Shown in pieces: positions 35,829-48,184 of a stretch of DNA of 64,000 nt. Source of the DNA: Bugulina stolonifera. Its lineage: Eukaryota > Bryozoa > Gymnolaemata > Cheilostomatida > Bugulidae. Position 1 is the first letter of the stretch; each line of letters opens with the position of its first letter. Made by a program: the position numbers and the translations under genes. The notes below the pieces were generated by a model, which was not told the origin of the DNA, did not search any database, and worked only from the letters and a program-made list of their open reading frames with translations. The stretch covers positions 5,084,001 to 5,148,000 of the forward strand of contig OW285187.1 of assembly GCA_935421135.1 (NCBI GenBank). Reading direction: 5' to 3'.

Positions 35829-36523
35829 CAGTGCTTTTTTGTAAGATCAGTTGAGAGGGCTCCCTAAGAATTTCAGGTTCCCTCCCGCTCTCACCTTCAC
35901 ACATGCTACATGCCATTTCTATCGCATTGGCTTGACATTATTATAGAACTCATGAAGTGTCTTCATTACAGTCCGGGGAACAACTGACTACTGCAGCAAA
36001 ATGTGCTCATTTATATAGTGAACTCACTTTCGGTGGGGGAGCTACCAGGGGTCTTGGGGTTGTAGGGTGGGGGGAGGATGCGACCAGGGTTTGGTCTGAT
36101 ACAAAATTATACACAATGTTGGATGCTCAAATAAAGGTTATTAGAAACCGTAATAAATCTGTTTTAGCTTACGCATCACCTGTCTTTATCACTTTCTTTC
36201 AAACACTTCTAAATCAAAGCTTGAGTAAGTACAGGAATCTGCTACTAAAATCATTGAACCAGATTTGGAGTACCCCTTTGTGGCTTTATTGATAGCTTTT
36301 CAAAGTTAGCATTCAAGAAGATTGCATCTAATACGACTCATCCACTTTTTAGTCGCATTGTTTTAAATCAAGCTAGGGCTCCTCCCGACAAAATACTGTA
36401 TACCGCCCACCTAAATGCAGGACACAGAAACGCCTGAAGAGCTTTTTTATCCACTATATGTCTGCTCTTAACACATTATAATGCATTATTTTACTGTCTT
36501 ATTGTAACAATCCAATTTTATCT

Positions 36524-36679
36524 AACTGATACATGGATTGCAATAATAATTATAATAAAAAATAATAATAGTAGCCCAGGGAAAATACAATAAATATGTT
36601 GATAACTGATACATGGATTGCAATAATAATTATAATAAAAAATAATAATAGTAGCCCAGGGAAAATACAATAAATATGT
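36524..36679. repeat. 80-bp tandem duplication
   Basis: AACTGATACATGGATTGCAA and the following 60 bases, through AATAGTAGCCCAGGG, appear twice in direct order with a period of 80 bp and no difference that I can see, which suggests a recent duplication or slippage. Lies inside the 1656-bp hAT element. Confidence 0.9.
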
Positions 36680-36872
36680 AAAATAGCTGTCAATCGGTCC
36701 TAATAACATACATAGTCTGACAAAGTGGTGAGAGGGATGACTAGAACATCACTGTGGGCACCTGAGGGTCAAAGTACAGCAGTCGGTTCTATGTCCATAT
36801 AGTTATATATATTATTCATAAATACATTGGGTTGGCCCTTTATAGCACATTCAGTTTAGTAATACATGCAAG

Positions 36873-37179
36873 CAGTGTTCAAAGTGTCGTTATACGGGAG
36901 TATACGGTGTGTACCCACCTCAATTTCAGTAGTTATATGGCCAGCAGGTGTGTACCCTCACTTTAATAGCTAGTTTTCTTCCACACACTTACTGTGGACA
37001 TGATAGTGTAGAGGTAGGAGGCTTGGTTGTCATTCATAAAGATGTGGGTTCGAATAGAACATGATTTTTTTTATTTTAGTAATTCACAAATTCCTTAACC
37101 ATAGCTATAGCTATGCAAAACTAATCTGTATGATTGCATGCACAGTGTACCCACCTCATTTTTTCCACTTTGAACACTG
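36873..37179. mobile_element. hAT-type MITE, 307 bp, nested, perfect target duplication
   Basis: Ends CAGTGTTCAAAGTG and CACTTTGAACACTG are exact inverse copies, flanked by the 8-bp duplication CATGCAAG (36865-36872 and 37180-37187). No coding sequence. It inserted into the 1656-bp hAT element. Related copies or parts lie at 20807 and 26160. It contains a tRNA-like segment at 36993-37060. Confidence 0.92.
36993..37060 (+). other. tRNA-like (pol III promoter-like) segment in the 307-bp MITE
   Basis: TAGTGTAGAGG at 37004-37014 matches an A box and GGGTTCGAATAG at 37046-37057 matches a B box (GGTTCGAAT core). They are about 31 bases apart, as in real tRNAs. Acceptor and T stems do not pair cleanly here, so it is a relic. 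Confidence 0.55.
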
Positions 37180-37492
37180 CATGCAAGGTTAGCTATTCTC
37201 CTTAGCAAGGCTCCTCACTCCAAAATATACATGTGCTGTATGTCATATAGTCTGGAATCATGAGTCAACATTGGGGTTCACTATAGCATATTGATATACA
37301 TGTACCAGGTAACATGTATGTCCCTAACAGGATGCATCATGCATGATGCCTGGCTATGGCTATGGGTACTTTTTAAACTGAAAGGTGGAAAATTGTTGAG
37401 GGGGCTCCGGGGAGACCCTTCAACAGACCATGATTTTTTGAGGGGGCTCCTGGGAGCCCAGAGAGCCTCCTACAAAAAGCACTGGTAGTAGT

Positions 37493-39080
37493 AGTCTACA
37501 TGTACGAGTTCCCTTGAAGGGCGAAGACTATAAGTAATGTACCACAGCCCTTTAGATACTCTCTTGAAACACCAGCAGGTTCTGGCGACTTTATAAATAA
37601 ACACTGGTTGTTAAATATAAATCTCTAGTTGTGATAGGTGATGGTCTTGTTGGTACGATGCCTTTCTTTAACTTCAACTCTCCAACAATTGCAGGGAGTG
37701 GTTAGTCAAATTCTTTGGGCACAACTGTTCCATTTTCAACCTTTTATCTAAAAAATTAATGATTATAGCGTCTTCTAGCTTTTCTCTTAAAACATTATAT
37801 ATTATTTTTCTGTTGACTTATTTTACAATTATAGATTTTGATGTGAATATTACTACTTTGTATATCATTATTTTAGAGTCAGTTTATTTTGCTTTTGAAT
37901 ATTTGATGCATGACCAAAGTAGCTATGTACATGTACATATACATGTGTAGGTAGCAATACAACGTTTCATATACAATGATAATGAAGTATCTTCTACATG
38001 TATGTCTAACAGTCATTTTTCTCCTGAGTTATTGCACTACATTGTACTTTAAATGCATATATAACTATTACTATCATTTTATTTTGGTTGGTATACACAC
38101 AAGTCTATTATACTTGCAGTGTACAATTCCAGTAGCAAATGTCTGTACATATTATTATCAATTAAATATACCTTACTATATACCCCTACATCATTCGTTA
38201 CACCAGTGTTTGTTATCAATATCAATAAACCCATAATCAGCTTACTATGCAACAAGGAGAGGACAACTAGATATTTGTAGATAATAGTTCATGCATCTGG
38301 TGACGTAGCTCCAAGAATAACTGGATTATAATAGAACTTGTTAGAAGGTCATAACAATTATGTGCATTAATAGTATGTTGTAGTATAATATTGGTTCACT
38401 CAACTTATTGCTAACTGAAGTTGTCCTCTCTCTGGTTCTGCTAACTGGCAGCTGTGCAATATTCTGACACTAAATCTAGGTTAAAATCAACAATATAACA
38501 GTCATCTTTAGATTTTACATGTGATTAGATTAGTTAGTATTGTGATACGATTTGCCAATATTGGTTATTATGAGATAACAATCCCAATAAATTGTTTGGT
38601 GCATTACTCTGTTGCAGTGAGCACAGCATTCCTTGGGAAAACATAATATCTTTTCAGCGATAATTGCAATACGATGAAGGGAAAGAATAAGGGTGTGATA
38701 GCCAAGATAAAGCAGAGGGCCCTGGATGTCATAGACGTGAGATGTATTTGCCACCTGATGAATATCTGCTGTAAGGCAACCTTCAAGTAGTATCTGGATT
38801 TTGATGAATTATTAGTTGATATGTTTCCACTTTGACAAAAGGTAAGCTTCTTTCGCTGAAAATAATGCTTTAGGCAAAGTGTAAAACTGCAGTGGTGTTT
38901 ATTCGATGCAACTATTGACATTGTCAAACTTCAAATTGAATCATCACATTCAAATTTTTCTTCCCAAGAAGATTTTTGTTTTACATTTATTTAGTGCCAT
39001 CAAATTGTAGTACTTTGTAATGCAATTATGCTACTACTGTTTGGGTCGATTATTCAAAATAGCTATAGCCATGGAGTTGT
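37493..39080. other. AT-rich DNA, no gene seen
   Basis: Short AT-rich frames only. Contains a few TACATGTA words common across the window. No transposon ends recognised. Confidence 0.4.
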
Positions 39081-39437
39081 ATGTCAGAATGGTGTAATGG
39101 TGTGATATATAAGATTCAAAATTTTAATTTCAGCCACAAACAGATAAAAGAGTTTAAGTCATACTTTGGCAGCTTTGAGCACCTGGAATACAGCAACATA
39201 ATAAAGCAGTCTCCAACAAGATGGCTGAGTATGAGCCCATGTGTCACCAGGTTGTTAGAGCACTTGGAGCTACTGAAGCTTTACTTCTTGAATCATCCCG
39301 ATGTTGACAAAAAAGAAAAGGTTAAGAATATTAGCAAAATTCTTAACAATAAGACTACAAAACCGCTACTGCTCTTTGTACAGGTGGTTCTCAAATCTGT
39401 TGATGGCGATAACAAAAAGTTTCAGGTAAGTAAGTAG
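39081..39437 (+). pseudogene. hAT-type transposase fragment
   Basis: A frame of 118 codons includes SPTRWLSMSPCVTRLLEHLE followed by a Leu/Tyr-rich stretch. This matches the conserved TRWLS...R(L)L segment of hAT-derived proteins (the ZNF862/DUF4371 type). Both sides of the conserved core are missing. It may be an exon of a domesticated hAT gene, but no neighbouring exons are seen, so a relic is more likely. Confidence 0.6.
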
Positions 39438-39899
39438 CTAACTAAACTTTGAAGCAATCTCAAAGTTTTCTATAATCAGGATGGAAATCTTGTCAGGATT
39501 TTCAAGCTGTTTCAAATATTACATTCAATTAACCAAAATTGAATTACAATCCATTTACTCATCCAGAGCCATATAGGATAATTGGCGGCAAAATCCACTA
39601 TTTTCGACAAGGCTTATCTGGGTAATACTTTGTTTGGACGCAGATTGTCTAAAAATCTAGCCATGATAGCAATGTGCAGATGTCGTGTCTGGTGTAGTGG
39701 CATACACGGAAGTGAACTTTGGTATTTAAGCCTACAGAAATGCGCAACTTCTCAGTTTATGGCTGTCTGTTTTAAACATAGCCCGACTCAGTTAACAGCA
39801 ACAAAATGTCATAGTACACCTGCACCAGCAAAAAAGACTAACTCTGCAATAGCTAAAGAGGTTAAATGGTTAAAAACCACCTTTCCTACAACCCTGAAC

Positions 39900-40450
39900 T
39901 GATATGAAGAGATAGGATGCCAAGAATGCCAAGAATGAAGTATCCCACTTCAGTAATTATTTGGAGATGTAGGACCGCAAAAGGTGTGGGGCGCATGATG
40001 GTGGTCAATGGCATGATAAATGGAGACAAATGCATTAATGTACCAGAACATTAGCTACCGCCAAGTTTTAGAAAACTCCAGATAGGTAAGTGGTTGTTTC
40101 AAGATTAAAATGCAGTGTCATTGTGCTAAAAAGTCAAGAAAAGGATCAGTGAAAACAATATCAGCATGCTCGAGTGACCGACTCAAGGTCCTGATCTGGA
40201 TCCAATTGAAAATCTGTGGCAAAGAGTTGGTGTGAAAATCTGCAGAGACAAGCACAGAGACAAGAGAACAGTAATAGAGAAGGTTATTAATACTTGGTTA
40301 TCCTTCCAGAAGAGCTCTAGAACCTGATTACCAGCATGCCCAAAAGACGCCAAGCGGGTCCAAAGAACAAAGGCTGGCCAACCAAGTACCGAGTCTGCAA
40401 CCCCTTTGAAATCAAACCCAACAGCCCTTCCCAGGGCCACCCAATGTTTT
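39900..40450 (+). pseudogene. Tc1/mariner transposase fragment
   Basis: Plus-strand frames with several stops encode SVIIWRCRTAKGVGRMMVV and NGMINGDKCINV near 39950-40040, matching the region around the second catalytic Asp of Tc1 transposases. Then PTQGPDLDPIENLWQRVG (40178-40230) matches the conserved SPDLNPIENLW block with the third acidic residue. Stops and a shifted frame disable it. Confidence 0.75.
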
Positions 40451-41894
40451 TTCAAAGAGTTCTTCCAATAAAACATGCTAACATAGTAGATTAAAGTACT
40501 TGTGATGCAGTAATCCATTACAGCAAGTATTCCATATATAAACAAAATGTGAGGTAGTAAAGTTTATAGCTAACAAAGCATTATGAAATTTTTTTACAAG
40601 CTCAGATTTCACATATTTCAATTTAGCAGCCATTGGAGATTACAATGGTATATTATGATTTGTCTACATTTGATTTATACAGTAAGTATTGGCTTCAAAA
40701 GGCTTTAAACAGCAAATAGGCCATGCCGACAAAGGGGTTCAGTTCATTTTGCACAAAAATTGGAAACTAGCAACTAAATGTTTGCATACAATGTATTGAC
40801 CAGGAAGTCATACCAGTGATAGGGTTGGTCAGTTTATTAAAGGAACTTTATGTGAACATGATCTCAGCATACTGAACATGGTGACTCTAACTATGGACTC
40901 TTTCGCCAATATGGTGTTGGCATGCACAAAGCTGAAAATAGCTCAAATTAGCTGCTTTGGACATATCCTGCATAACACGTTATGCCCTCTCCAGCCTATT
41001 TTTACCAAAGGTGCACTTGTAATGTTGCCATCAGGCATTTTCTTTTTGTAATTGTTCACTGTCATTTTATCACCTGCTTTATTGCCAAATCTTATCATGT
41101 GTTAGTTTTACATGTCGGCCACGATGGCCAACAGCTAAGGGAAGCAAATAAATGTAACTTCCGTTGATGTATCGTCCTATCTCTCTAAATTAGTCTAATG
41201 TGTTTGGATTTTGGGGTAATATATAGAGGCTGCATATTATTCAATTCAAGTATTTTTCAAGCAGTTTATGGCCAAACGACAAGTGCAAGGCAATTATCAT
41301 AGAGATTCTTTTACGTGTAATTAATGTCTCCATTATATTGTATTTATCAGAAGACGGTCAGCATTGCTATGGAGAATTGGTTAGACAATTTATCCCACAT
41401 TTCCAGTGGGTTAACAGGGAGAAGCAAAGCAAAGCTAGTTTAGAGACTATCAAGCTTGCTCAGCAGTTGATAGTAGTTAGTTGTGACAATATTATACATA
41501 GTTGGTGTGACATGCATGGGTATAGTTTAAACATTTCCCCTGACCTACACTTTCATTTAGGACCAGGAGTCTCCTTGCTGTACTAAAGCAGTGTTAGAGT
41601 AATATTACTATCTCTAAACATCTTTCTGATGAAACCGGCTAATGATCTTGTCAAATCAAGAACGACACTAACCTATAATAGGTATGTTGAATACAGCGTA
41701 CAGCTACTGGTTTCATTATTCACACATGAAACTCATTATTTACAGCTTGCTATGTCATCTAAGAGCACGGTACCACCATTTGATGGCAATGGGTTTCTTC
41801 AGTGTGTGATGAGGTCAAATAGCTTTGTTCTCGATTGCTTATCCGTCGTTAAGCTGTACTCAATGAAAGTTAAAACACTCTTACAAATTGGATA

Positions 41895-42950
41895 AAAATG
41901 TCATAATTTTGTCCAAAATTATATTTTCTTTGATTAGTCTTGGAGTTATGTTTCCTTGATCTGTGAGGATGAGAAAACAATAGGGTAGGCTACAGCTTGT
42001 TTCAAGGCTTTTTTTTCTTAGCTTACAGGTACATGTACTTAGCTAGCTCACAACTAGACCACCACAGTGTTCATTCCTCTTCCACACCTTCAAGAAGAAG
42101 GATGTCATCATCTTCAAAAATTTACCCACCTCCACCCCCTTTATATATTTCTCACCACCTTCACCTCCAGGATGTTCCCTTTTGTTTAACTTTAATAGGG
42201 TGAACAAAGTAGTTTGTGTTTTTAAAGCGGCAATTTCATTATAACTTGTAATATCTATGAGAGCAAAACTGTATTAACCAGTTATTACTACATTGTTTGT
42301 TCCGAAGTTGGCTAAAAATGTTTACTAGATCTTACTTATACCACAACAATGGAAAAGTGTCTTGATGTCTTCTATTGCGTATGTAACTATATTTTGTACT
42401 ACTCGTATTTATAGGTTAGCAATAAGTTTGATATTAGCACATGCCAATTTTCTGTAAAAAGCCAACCTATGGCAAAAAGCAAAATAATTATGAATGAAAA
42501 ATAGAAATTAATACAGTTACTGCTGTCTGTTACTATGCACTATGTTTCAGAAACATTAGTCTGACGATTGCATCGGTGGACAGGTTTCCCCAAACAAAGT
42601 TTCTCCAGCACTGTTGAAAGATAGTGCATCAAAGAAGTTTGCACGTGAAACGATTGTTGGTTGCTGCAGATGGGTGCTTCCTTGGGCAAACACGCGTAGG
42701 AGAAAATGCGTTCTAGGCGCCATCACAAGAAAAGAGAATCGCGTCCTAGGCGCCGACACAAAGAAAATAGAATCGCGTCTTAGGCGCCATCACAAAAAAG
42801 ATAATGGCGTCCTAGTCGCCCATCACATACAAAATATGCTTGATTTATGACTGTTGTGAAATAGTCATAGAGATAATGACTATTGTAAAATAGTCATAGA
42901 TATAAATGGCCTGGCATTGCCAGCCATTCACCCCAAGACGCTGAAAAAAG
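41895..42950. other. Roughly 1-kb insertion interrupting the pseudogene copy
   Basis: The match to exon 4 of the 61136 gene stops at about 41893 and resumes at about 42953. The intervening DNA contains the 33-bp tandem array below and a short repeat around AAATAGTCATAGAGATAATG (42860-42905). No transposon termini are obvious, so its nature is unknown. Confidence 0.65.
42708..42830. repeat. Tandem repeat, 32-34 bp unit, four copies
   Basis: Four imperfect copies of GCGTCCTAGGCGCCATCACA followed by an A-rich spacer ending GAATC. The unit is GC-rich compared with its surroundings and contains the palindrome GGCGCC. Open in some frames but with no recognisable protein. Confidence 0.85.
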
Positions 42951-43759
42951 AAAAGAACCGTACCATAAAGTTCATGTACACATCAAGGTGTCTCCTTGCC
43001 TTCTCTCTTTTTGTCTTTGGCTCACTAATCCATATACACTGTACCTTTGTCTTATCTAAAACATGACAACTTTTTCTCTCTTCATTTCATACTCACAGCC
43101 ACTTCTTTATTTCTCATTTCGCCTTCTTTGTATATGCAATGCAGAGGAACTATAAATATTACACTGAATAGGACATTGTCAACCCTCTCAGAGCATGGCA
43201 ATATCAAACTTAATTCTCACAACACCTCTTTAGATGGAGCATCAAACAGTGTAATGACCCAGCATACTAAGGAGTGTATCGGAGGTCAAGGTGTTCAATG
43301 AATCCCATTAGTTATTACATGTGCTGAATGAATGGTATAGTTGACTAGTCTGATTTGCCACTTGGTTGCGTTTACATGGTCTGTGGCATCCAAGTATCTA
43401 TCGCTTGTTGACTTATGTGTAAGTAGGTACGATACCTCCCTAGATGCTCTGGCTGTCAGCTCCTGTAGGAACTTAAGCTAAGAGACCACTAGGTAGAATC
43501 TACCATGTAGAAATGTATAACTGTAAGAGAAATGTCTCTATGGACAGCTCAGGAACAACTGACTCATACCGAGACCCATCTTAACCTTTATGCAAACAAA
43601 ACTTCCAGGATTAATCCTATGCTAAATTATAAATGATCCAAAACATGTAAACAAATATGACTAAAAATCATGATAAATGATACAGGTCTCGACCTTAAGA
43701 GTCTATGTAAGTGTATCCAATAAGCTGTTAATGATAAGAACTGCTGTATCACCACAATA

Positions 43760-45364
43760 ACAGTAGTGCACTATGCAATTGTGCAAATTCTTAAAAGCCA
43801 AGTCACCAGCTTAACTGAAAAGCTAGAAAAAGCAATCGATAAAATTGAACAACTTGAGATGCAAGTGAGATTTCTCTCTAATGCTGACAAAGGGTTTCAG
43901 ATGGAGCATGATTGGTACTCGCATATCCAGTTGGACGGCAAAGGTGCAAAAATGTGAATCAACAAGAGAGAAAGAGGCCTAGTATTCTTCAGTGCCAGTT
44001 AGCCTAATCTCTCCCGGCCAGTCCCCTATCAACCACAAGCCAAACGACTTCTTGTCAACTTTTTTCAAATTAAATCACCAATACAGTTCAAACCAGAAGA
44101 TTGTATAGTTATACTATACATGACATAAAAACTTCAGATAAAAAGATGAAGAAATTAGAAAAGCCCATTGGGAGAAGACATCAGTCTGCCATAATCGAAA
44201 GAATAACACATTGTGGGAATAGTGCTACTAAATACATGATTCAGTTATCTAAAATCAACATGGTAGACAAAACCATCCAACAGTGGGTACCTACCACTTT
44301 TGTCTCCTCTGGTGTTCGCAAACCCATAGAAAAGTCGAATCAAAGCTATCACTGTAGGTTACATTAATGGGACACAAGATTCGGAAAATATCACCAGTGC
44401 TTACCCTGGTGCAACAGGGATGGGGCCTAGGGTTAGAAAAGGATGGAAAACCACTCAAAGCTATCAGAAAAAAATATTTTTGAGGGGGAATAACTCAGCT
44501 GATGACTGAGGTATGTGTAAAACATTTGAGAGCTACAAACCAAAATTAGCCAGTAAAATTCGCTAATAGGGACAGTACCACAGAACTAAAGATAGCACAA
44601 ATCAGAGAAATGTAAACATTGTTATTCAGAGACAAAATTAAAAGAATGCCTCACTTTTACTATCAAAGTAAACACACAAACTTCTCTCCAAAAAGGAAGC
44701 ATAGTTCTGCTTTTACACCAAAGACACTTAGTAGAAAGGGAACGCCAATTTGAGATGCAAGGAATTGATGCACTGTTAGCAGTAGTCACAATAAATGGAC
44801 AGAGCATACTTCGTTGCTCTGCTTACACACCACTGGCCTCCTATGGACTACTCGCCAACACAGACCACGCAGACACTAAATAAAAGTGAATATCTGCACT
44901 GACCTGTAACAATTTTAGATATGGGAAGCTATTTAGAAGATAAATTGTGCTAACAAAGGAGATTGCTGTGGGAGCATTTATCCCAAAAAGTTAAAGACCA
45001 TTGAACCGAAGTTTTTGTTCAATGCGTCACTGTCAGCCGGTATCTGGCCATGACAGGATGTCAAGTGATGTTCGTTCATATGCAGGGAAAACTAAGTTAT
45101 AAATCGAGTTCTGCTTATAGATCGACAACAATTGCTTCGCATGTGGCTAAGTTAGTTGAGAGAATAATGGAACCACTCCTGAGAAAGCTGGTAAACATGA
45201 ATAATGTTGTCACATTTTCCCCACATGACTTCACATCAGGCAGAAGCATCACTTCATATATCTGTAGGCTGTTGATATCTATTTGTACAAGACAGTATAA
45301 AAAGGAAAGATAAAGTTGGGGGTTGTAGATATGTACAAATATTTTGATTCTATTAGGATAAACT
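43760..45364 (+). pseudogene. LINE copy 1, 5' part (coiled coil, endonuclease, start of RT), broken
   Basis: 43766-43957 encodes a heptad-type coiled coil (VTSLTEKLEKAIDKIEQLEM), as in LINE ORF1 proteins. 44101-44367 has a related basic segment also found at 52209. Around 44720-44880 is EMQGIDALLAVVTINGQS with CSAYTPLASY, resembling an APE-type endonuclease. 45090-45313 encodes AYRSTTIASHVAKLVERIME, then a GRSITS block, matching reverse transcriptase motifs of Jockey/CR1-like LINEs. Many stops and frame changes. The RT stops at about 45364, where the gypsy 2 element begins, and resumes near 48985. Confidence 0.7.
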
Positions 45365-46816
45365 TAATCACGCGTGACAATACCTCATCTGCTCTTTGGT
45401 CTCTTTTCAAACATTCTAAGCGTTTATCTGAACCATTTGGTTTTACTAGCTCTTCCATATAATGCTCTATCTCTCCAATCCTTGCTATATCACTTCTCTC
45501 CGGTTCTCCAACCGTATATCTTGACAGTGCATCGGCAGAAACATTCTTTGAGCCACTCACATGATGCATGGAATATTGGAATCTCTGAAGACGTAGCTTG
45601 AAGCCCTGGATTCGCGGTGGTAGTTTGTCTAGAAACATATTTCCAAAGAGTGTTACCAAAGGTTTATGGTCTGTCTCTATTAGAACATTCTTCATACCTA
45701 ATATATATTGGGAAAACTTCTCCATAGCCCAGCAAACTCCCAGACTCTCCTTCTCTATAGCAGCATATCGTTGCTCTGTTTCGGTCAGTGAGCGACTTGC
45801 AGCTGCTACCAAGCGCCGTGTACCATCTGGCTGAATCTGGCTCAGTGTTGCACCCAGCCCAAAGTTGCTGGCATCACTTGTAACAATTGTTTCTCTATCC
45901 ACACTGTATGTGGCCAACACTGGAGTGTTTTTAAATATCTCCTTGACTTTGGCAAATGCTTTTCCCTGCTCCGTACCCCACAGCCAAGGTACATCTTTAC
46001 CTAACAACGTCCTCAGGGGCGCTGTGGTATCTGCTAGTTCACTAGAGAACTTAGCATATTGGTTGGCAAAGCCCAGAAAGCTCCTGACTGCTGGGACATC
46101 CTTTGGTACTGGAAAGTCAACTATGCCTTGTAATCTTGGTCCTGCACGAATTCCAGATTTATCAATAACATAACCAAGAAATTCTACTGAAGGAACACCA
46201 AACTTACACTTGGCTTTATTTAGAGTCATGCCAGCTTTATATAACCTGTCTAACACAATCTGGAGTCTCTCATCATGTTGCTGTTTGCTATTACCAAACA
46301 CTAATATGTCATCCATATGTATGACAACACCTGCAACCCCTTCAAGAATTGTATTCATCTCGGCCACAAAAATTTCTGGTGAGCTGCATAAACCTTGGGG
46401 TAATCTCAGGTAACGGTATCTTCCTGAGTGGGTGAGGAACGTGGTCAGTTTGCTTGACTCTTCAGTGAGAGGGATTTGCCAAAACCCACTATTGGCGTCA
46501 ATCTTTGAGAACAACACCCCTTGGCCAAGCATAGCAAGACGGTAGACATTCGGTGAATCTCTCTCAAAATGTATTTATTCCATTCTGTGTAGTCTGTGCA
46601 TATTCTCACTTTATTAGGATCTGACTTCGGTACTACAACCATCGGTGCTACCCATGGTGTTGGCCCATCTTCTACTTTGACAATCACTCTATCTTGGACC
46701 ATCTGCTGTAAAGCCTCGTCTGTTGCTCTTCTTCGTGGAAATGGAATGGGTCGGGGTACATGAATAGCGTATGGTTTGACATCTCCCTTTAGAGTAATGG
46801 TATGGGGATTTTTCAT
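45365..46816 (-). pseudogene. Gypsy 2 reverse transcriptase and RNase H (broken)
   Basis: 46816-46500 holds the RT N-terminal part (PWVAPMVVVPKSDPNKVRIC with TDY). A one-base frame change near 46540 moves the rest to the frame of 46532-45365: KIDANSGFWQIPL, polymerase box HMDD at about 46310-46321, RNase H with TSDASNFGLGATLSQ and ETDHKPLV. Integrase is absent. Confidence 0.87.
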
Positions 46817-46837
46817 CTTTCCAAGTCCTTTAAACAG

Positions 46838-48184
46838 TCAGTCATTAACAGTCACACTGCCAACTTGACATTGAGTGTCATCAACTGACACTAACTTGAG
46901 TCGTTCACAGGCTGATCGACTCAAAAGTGGAGTTTTCTGGTTTTTCACTACATACAAATCTTCTACGCTCACATTTCTGGCTCTCATTTCACACTTAATC
47001 ACTCCATAGCAAACCAGGGGTGTATTTCCAGGTCCAAAAAGCTTTTTAGATGTGGGTTTGATTTTACCTGTGCAATGTCCTGGGCCACATATGGTCAAGG
47101 CTGCCCCTGTATCTAATTTGAACCAAATTTTTTGACTCTTACTTCTACTAGTGCTTACTGTGAGGTTAGTAAACCAGGATTGAGATTCAACAGTTTTAAT
47201 ATGTAAAACTTCTCCTAAATACACATTATGCACTTCCTCCAATCTTGTAACCTCATCTACCTGCCTCTTACTTCTACACATCTTAGCCCAATGATTTGAC
47301 TTGCCACATTTTGCACAGTCTGTGCCTGATGCAGGACACCTTTGAAATTTGGTGTGCCTTTTCCCGCAATTATCACATCTAGTGTGAGACTGCCCTGGCT
47401 TATTTTTGTATTCTGTCTTCTCTAATATCCTATTTCTAACCGCACCTATTTCTTCATTATTTCTATACTCTGACTTCTCTAAATACCCATCTCTATACTC
47501 CGACTTCTCTAACATTCTATCTCCACTATGCTCTGACTTCTCTAAAATCCTACCTCTAACAGCACCTATCTCTTCACGCTTCACCTCACTTTGTTTAGAT
47601 GATTGCAGCCTACCTGATTTCTCAGCTCTTCTCAATGTCTTGACCACAAAATCTAGAGTTAACTTTTCATCTGACTCACACATCAACTTCTCTCTTTTTC
47701 TTTCATCATCCAGACCAAAAAGCAGTTTATCTCTTATTAGAGACTCTTTCTGGTTACCGAAATCACATTGTTCAGATAATCTTCTCAATTTCATCAGGAA
47801 CACATCAATGGTCTCCCCATTTTGCTTACAATTGTGAAACTGGAATCTACTCACTACTATTCCTGAACGAGGGTTACAATACTCCGCGAATCTCGCTATC
47901 ACATTGGTTAGCTTTCTGCCAGTAGCCCCTTCCTCTATCTCAGTTCTAACACCTGTAGTCTCATCAGGCTCAGACAAGAATTCCATTTGTGAGTAGATCT
48001 CTCTCACATCTTCACCTCCAACGTGTCTGAACAAAGCCAATTTCCTCCTTTCTGCTGCCTTAGTGATAGCAGTCAAGTCAATTGCTAGGAGATAATCACT
48101 GAAAGTTCTCACCCACCTTCTCCATTCTCCAGCCAAATCATCTGCCCTCAAATTGAGCTGGCCAGGGGGTAGAATACCTTCCAT
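46838..48184 (-). pseudogene. Gypsy 2 gag and protease region
   Basis: Start taken at the Met just after the primer-binding site (MEGILPPGQLNL). Capsid-like part with WRRWVRTFSDYLLA and ESLIRDKLLFGL. Then a charged repeated segment in which EEIGAVR-RILEKSE occurs twice and LEKSEYR several times. Two zinc-knuckle motifs follow (CDNCGKRH... and CAKCGKSNHWAKMC), then protease signature LDTGAA. A TGA at 46838-46840 separates it in the same frame from the downstream RT. Homologous position in gypsy 1 is uninterrupted, so the stop looks like a mutation. Confidence 0.88.

Larger units (their letters stand above)
35829..37484. mobile_element. hAT-type element, 1656 bp, with perfect target duplication
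   Basis: Ends CAGTGCTTTTTTGTAAGA and, inverted, CAGTGCTTTTTGTAGGAGG. Exact 8-bp target duplication GTAGTAGT at 35821-35828 and 37485-37492. No clear transposase remains. It carries an 80-bp tandem duplication and a younger CAGTGTTC MITE nested inside. Both termini continue into GGGGCTCC-type blocks. Confidence 0.88.
41190..43140 (+). pseudogene. Decayed partial copy of the seven-exon gene at 61136-63855
   Basis: 41340-41475 matches exon 3 of the downstream gene (GQHCYGELVRQFIPHFQW, then KASLETIKLAQQL). 41746-41890 matches exon 4 (LAMSSKST, NGFLQCVMRSNSFVLDCLSV). 42953-43140 continues with the end of exon 4 and the following intron. Intron sequence also matches, so this is a genomic duplication and not a processed copy. 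The exon 3 acceptor is lost (TAG to TAT at about 41341), its donor is altered (GTGAGT to GTTAGT), two bases are missing in exon 4 near 41882, and about 1 kb of foreign DNA interrupts exon 4. Exons 5-7 have no counterpart. Confidence 0.85.

Noticed and set aside
36993..37060. Functional tRNA gene inside the 307-bp MITE.
   Set aside because: Box motifs are present, but acceptor and T stems do not pair, so it is kept only as a tRNA-like relic.
45374..47837. Plus-strand frames of 60-143 codons opposite gypsy 2.
   Set aside because: Antisense shadows of the gypsy 2 gag and pol genes.
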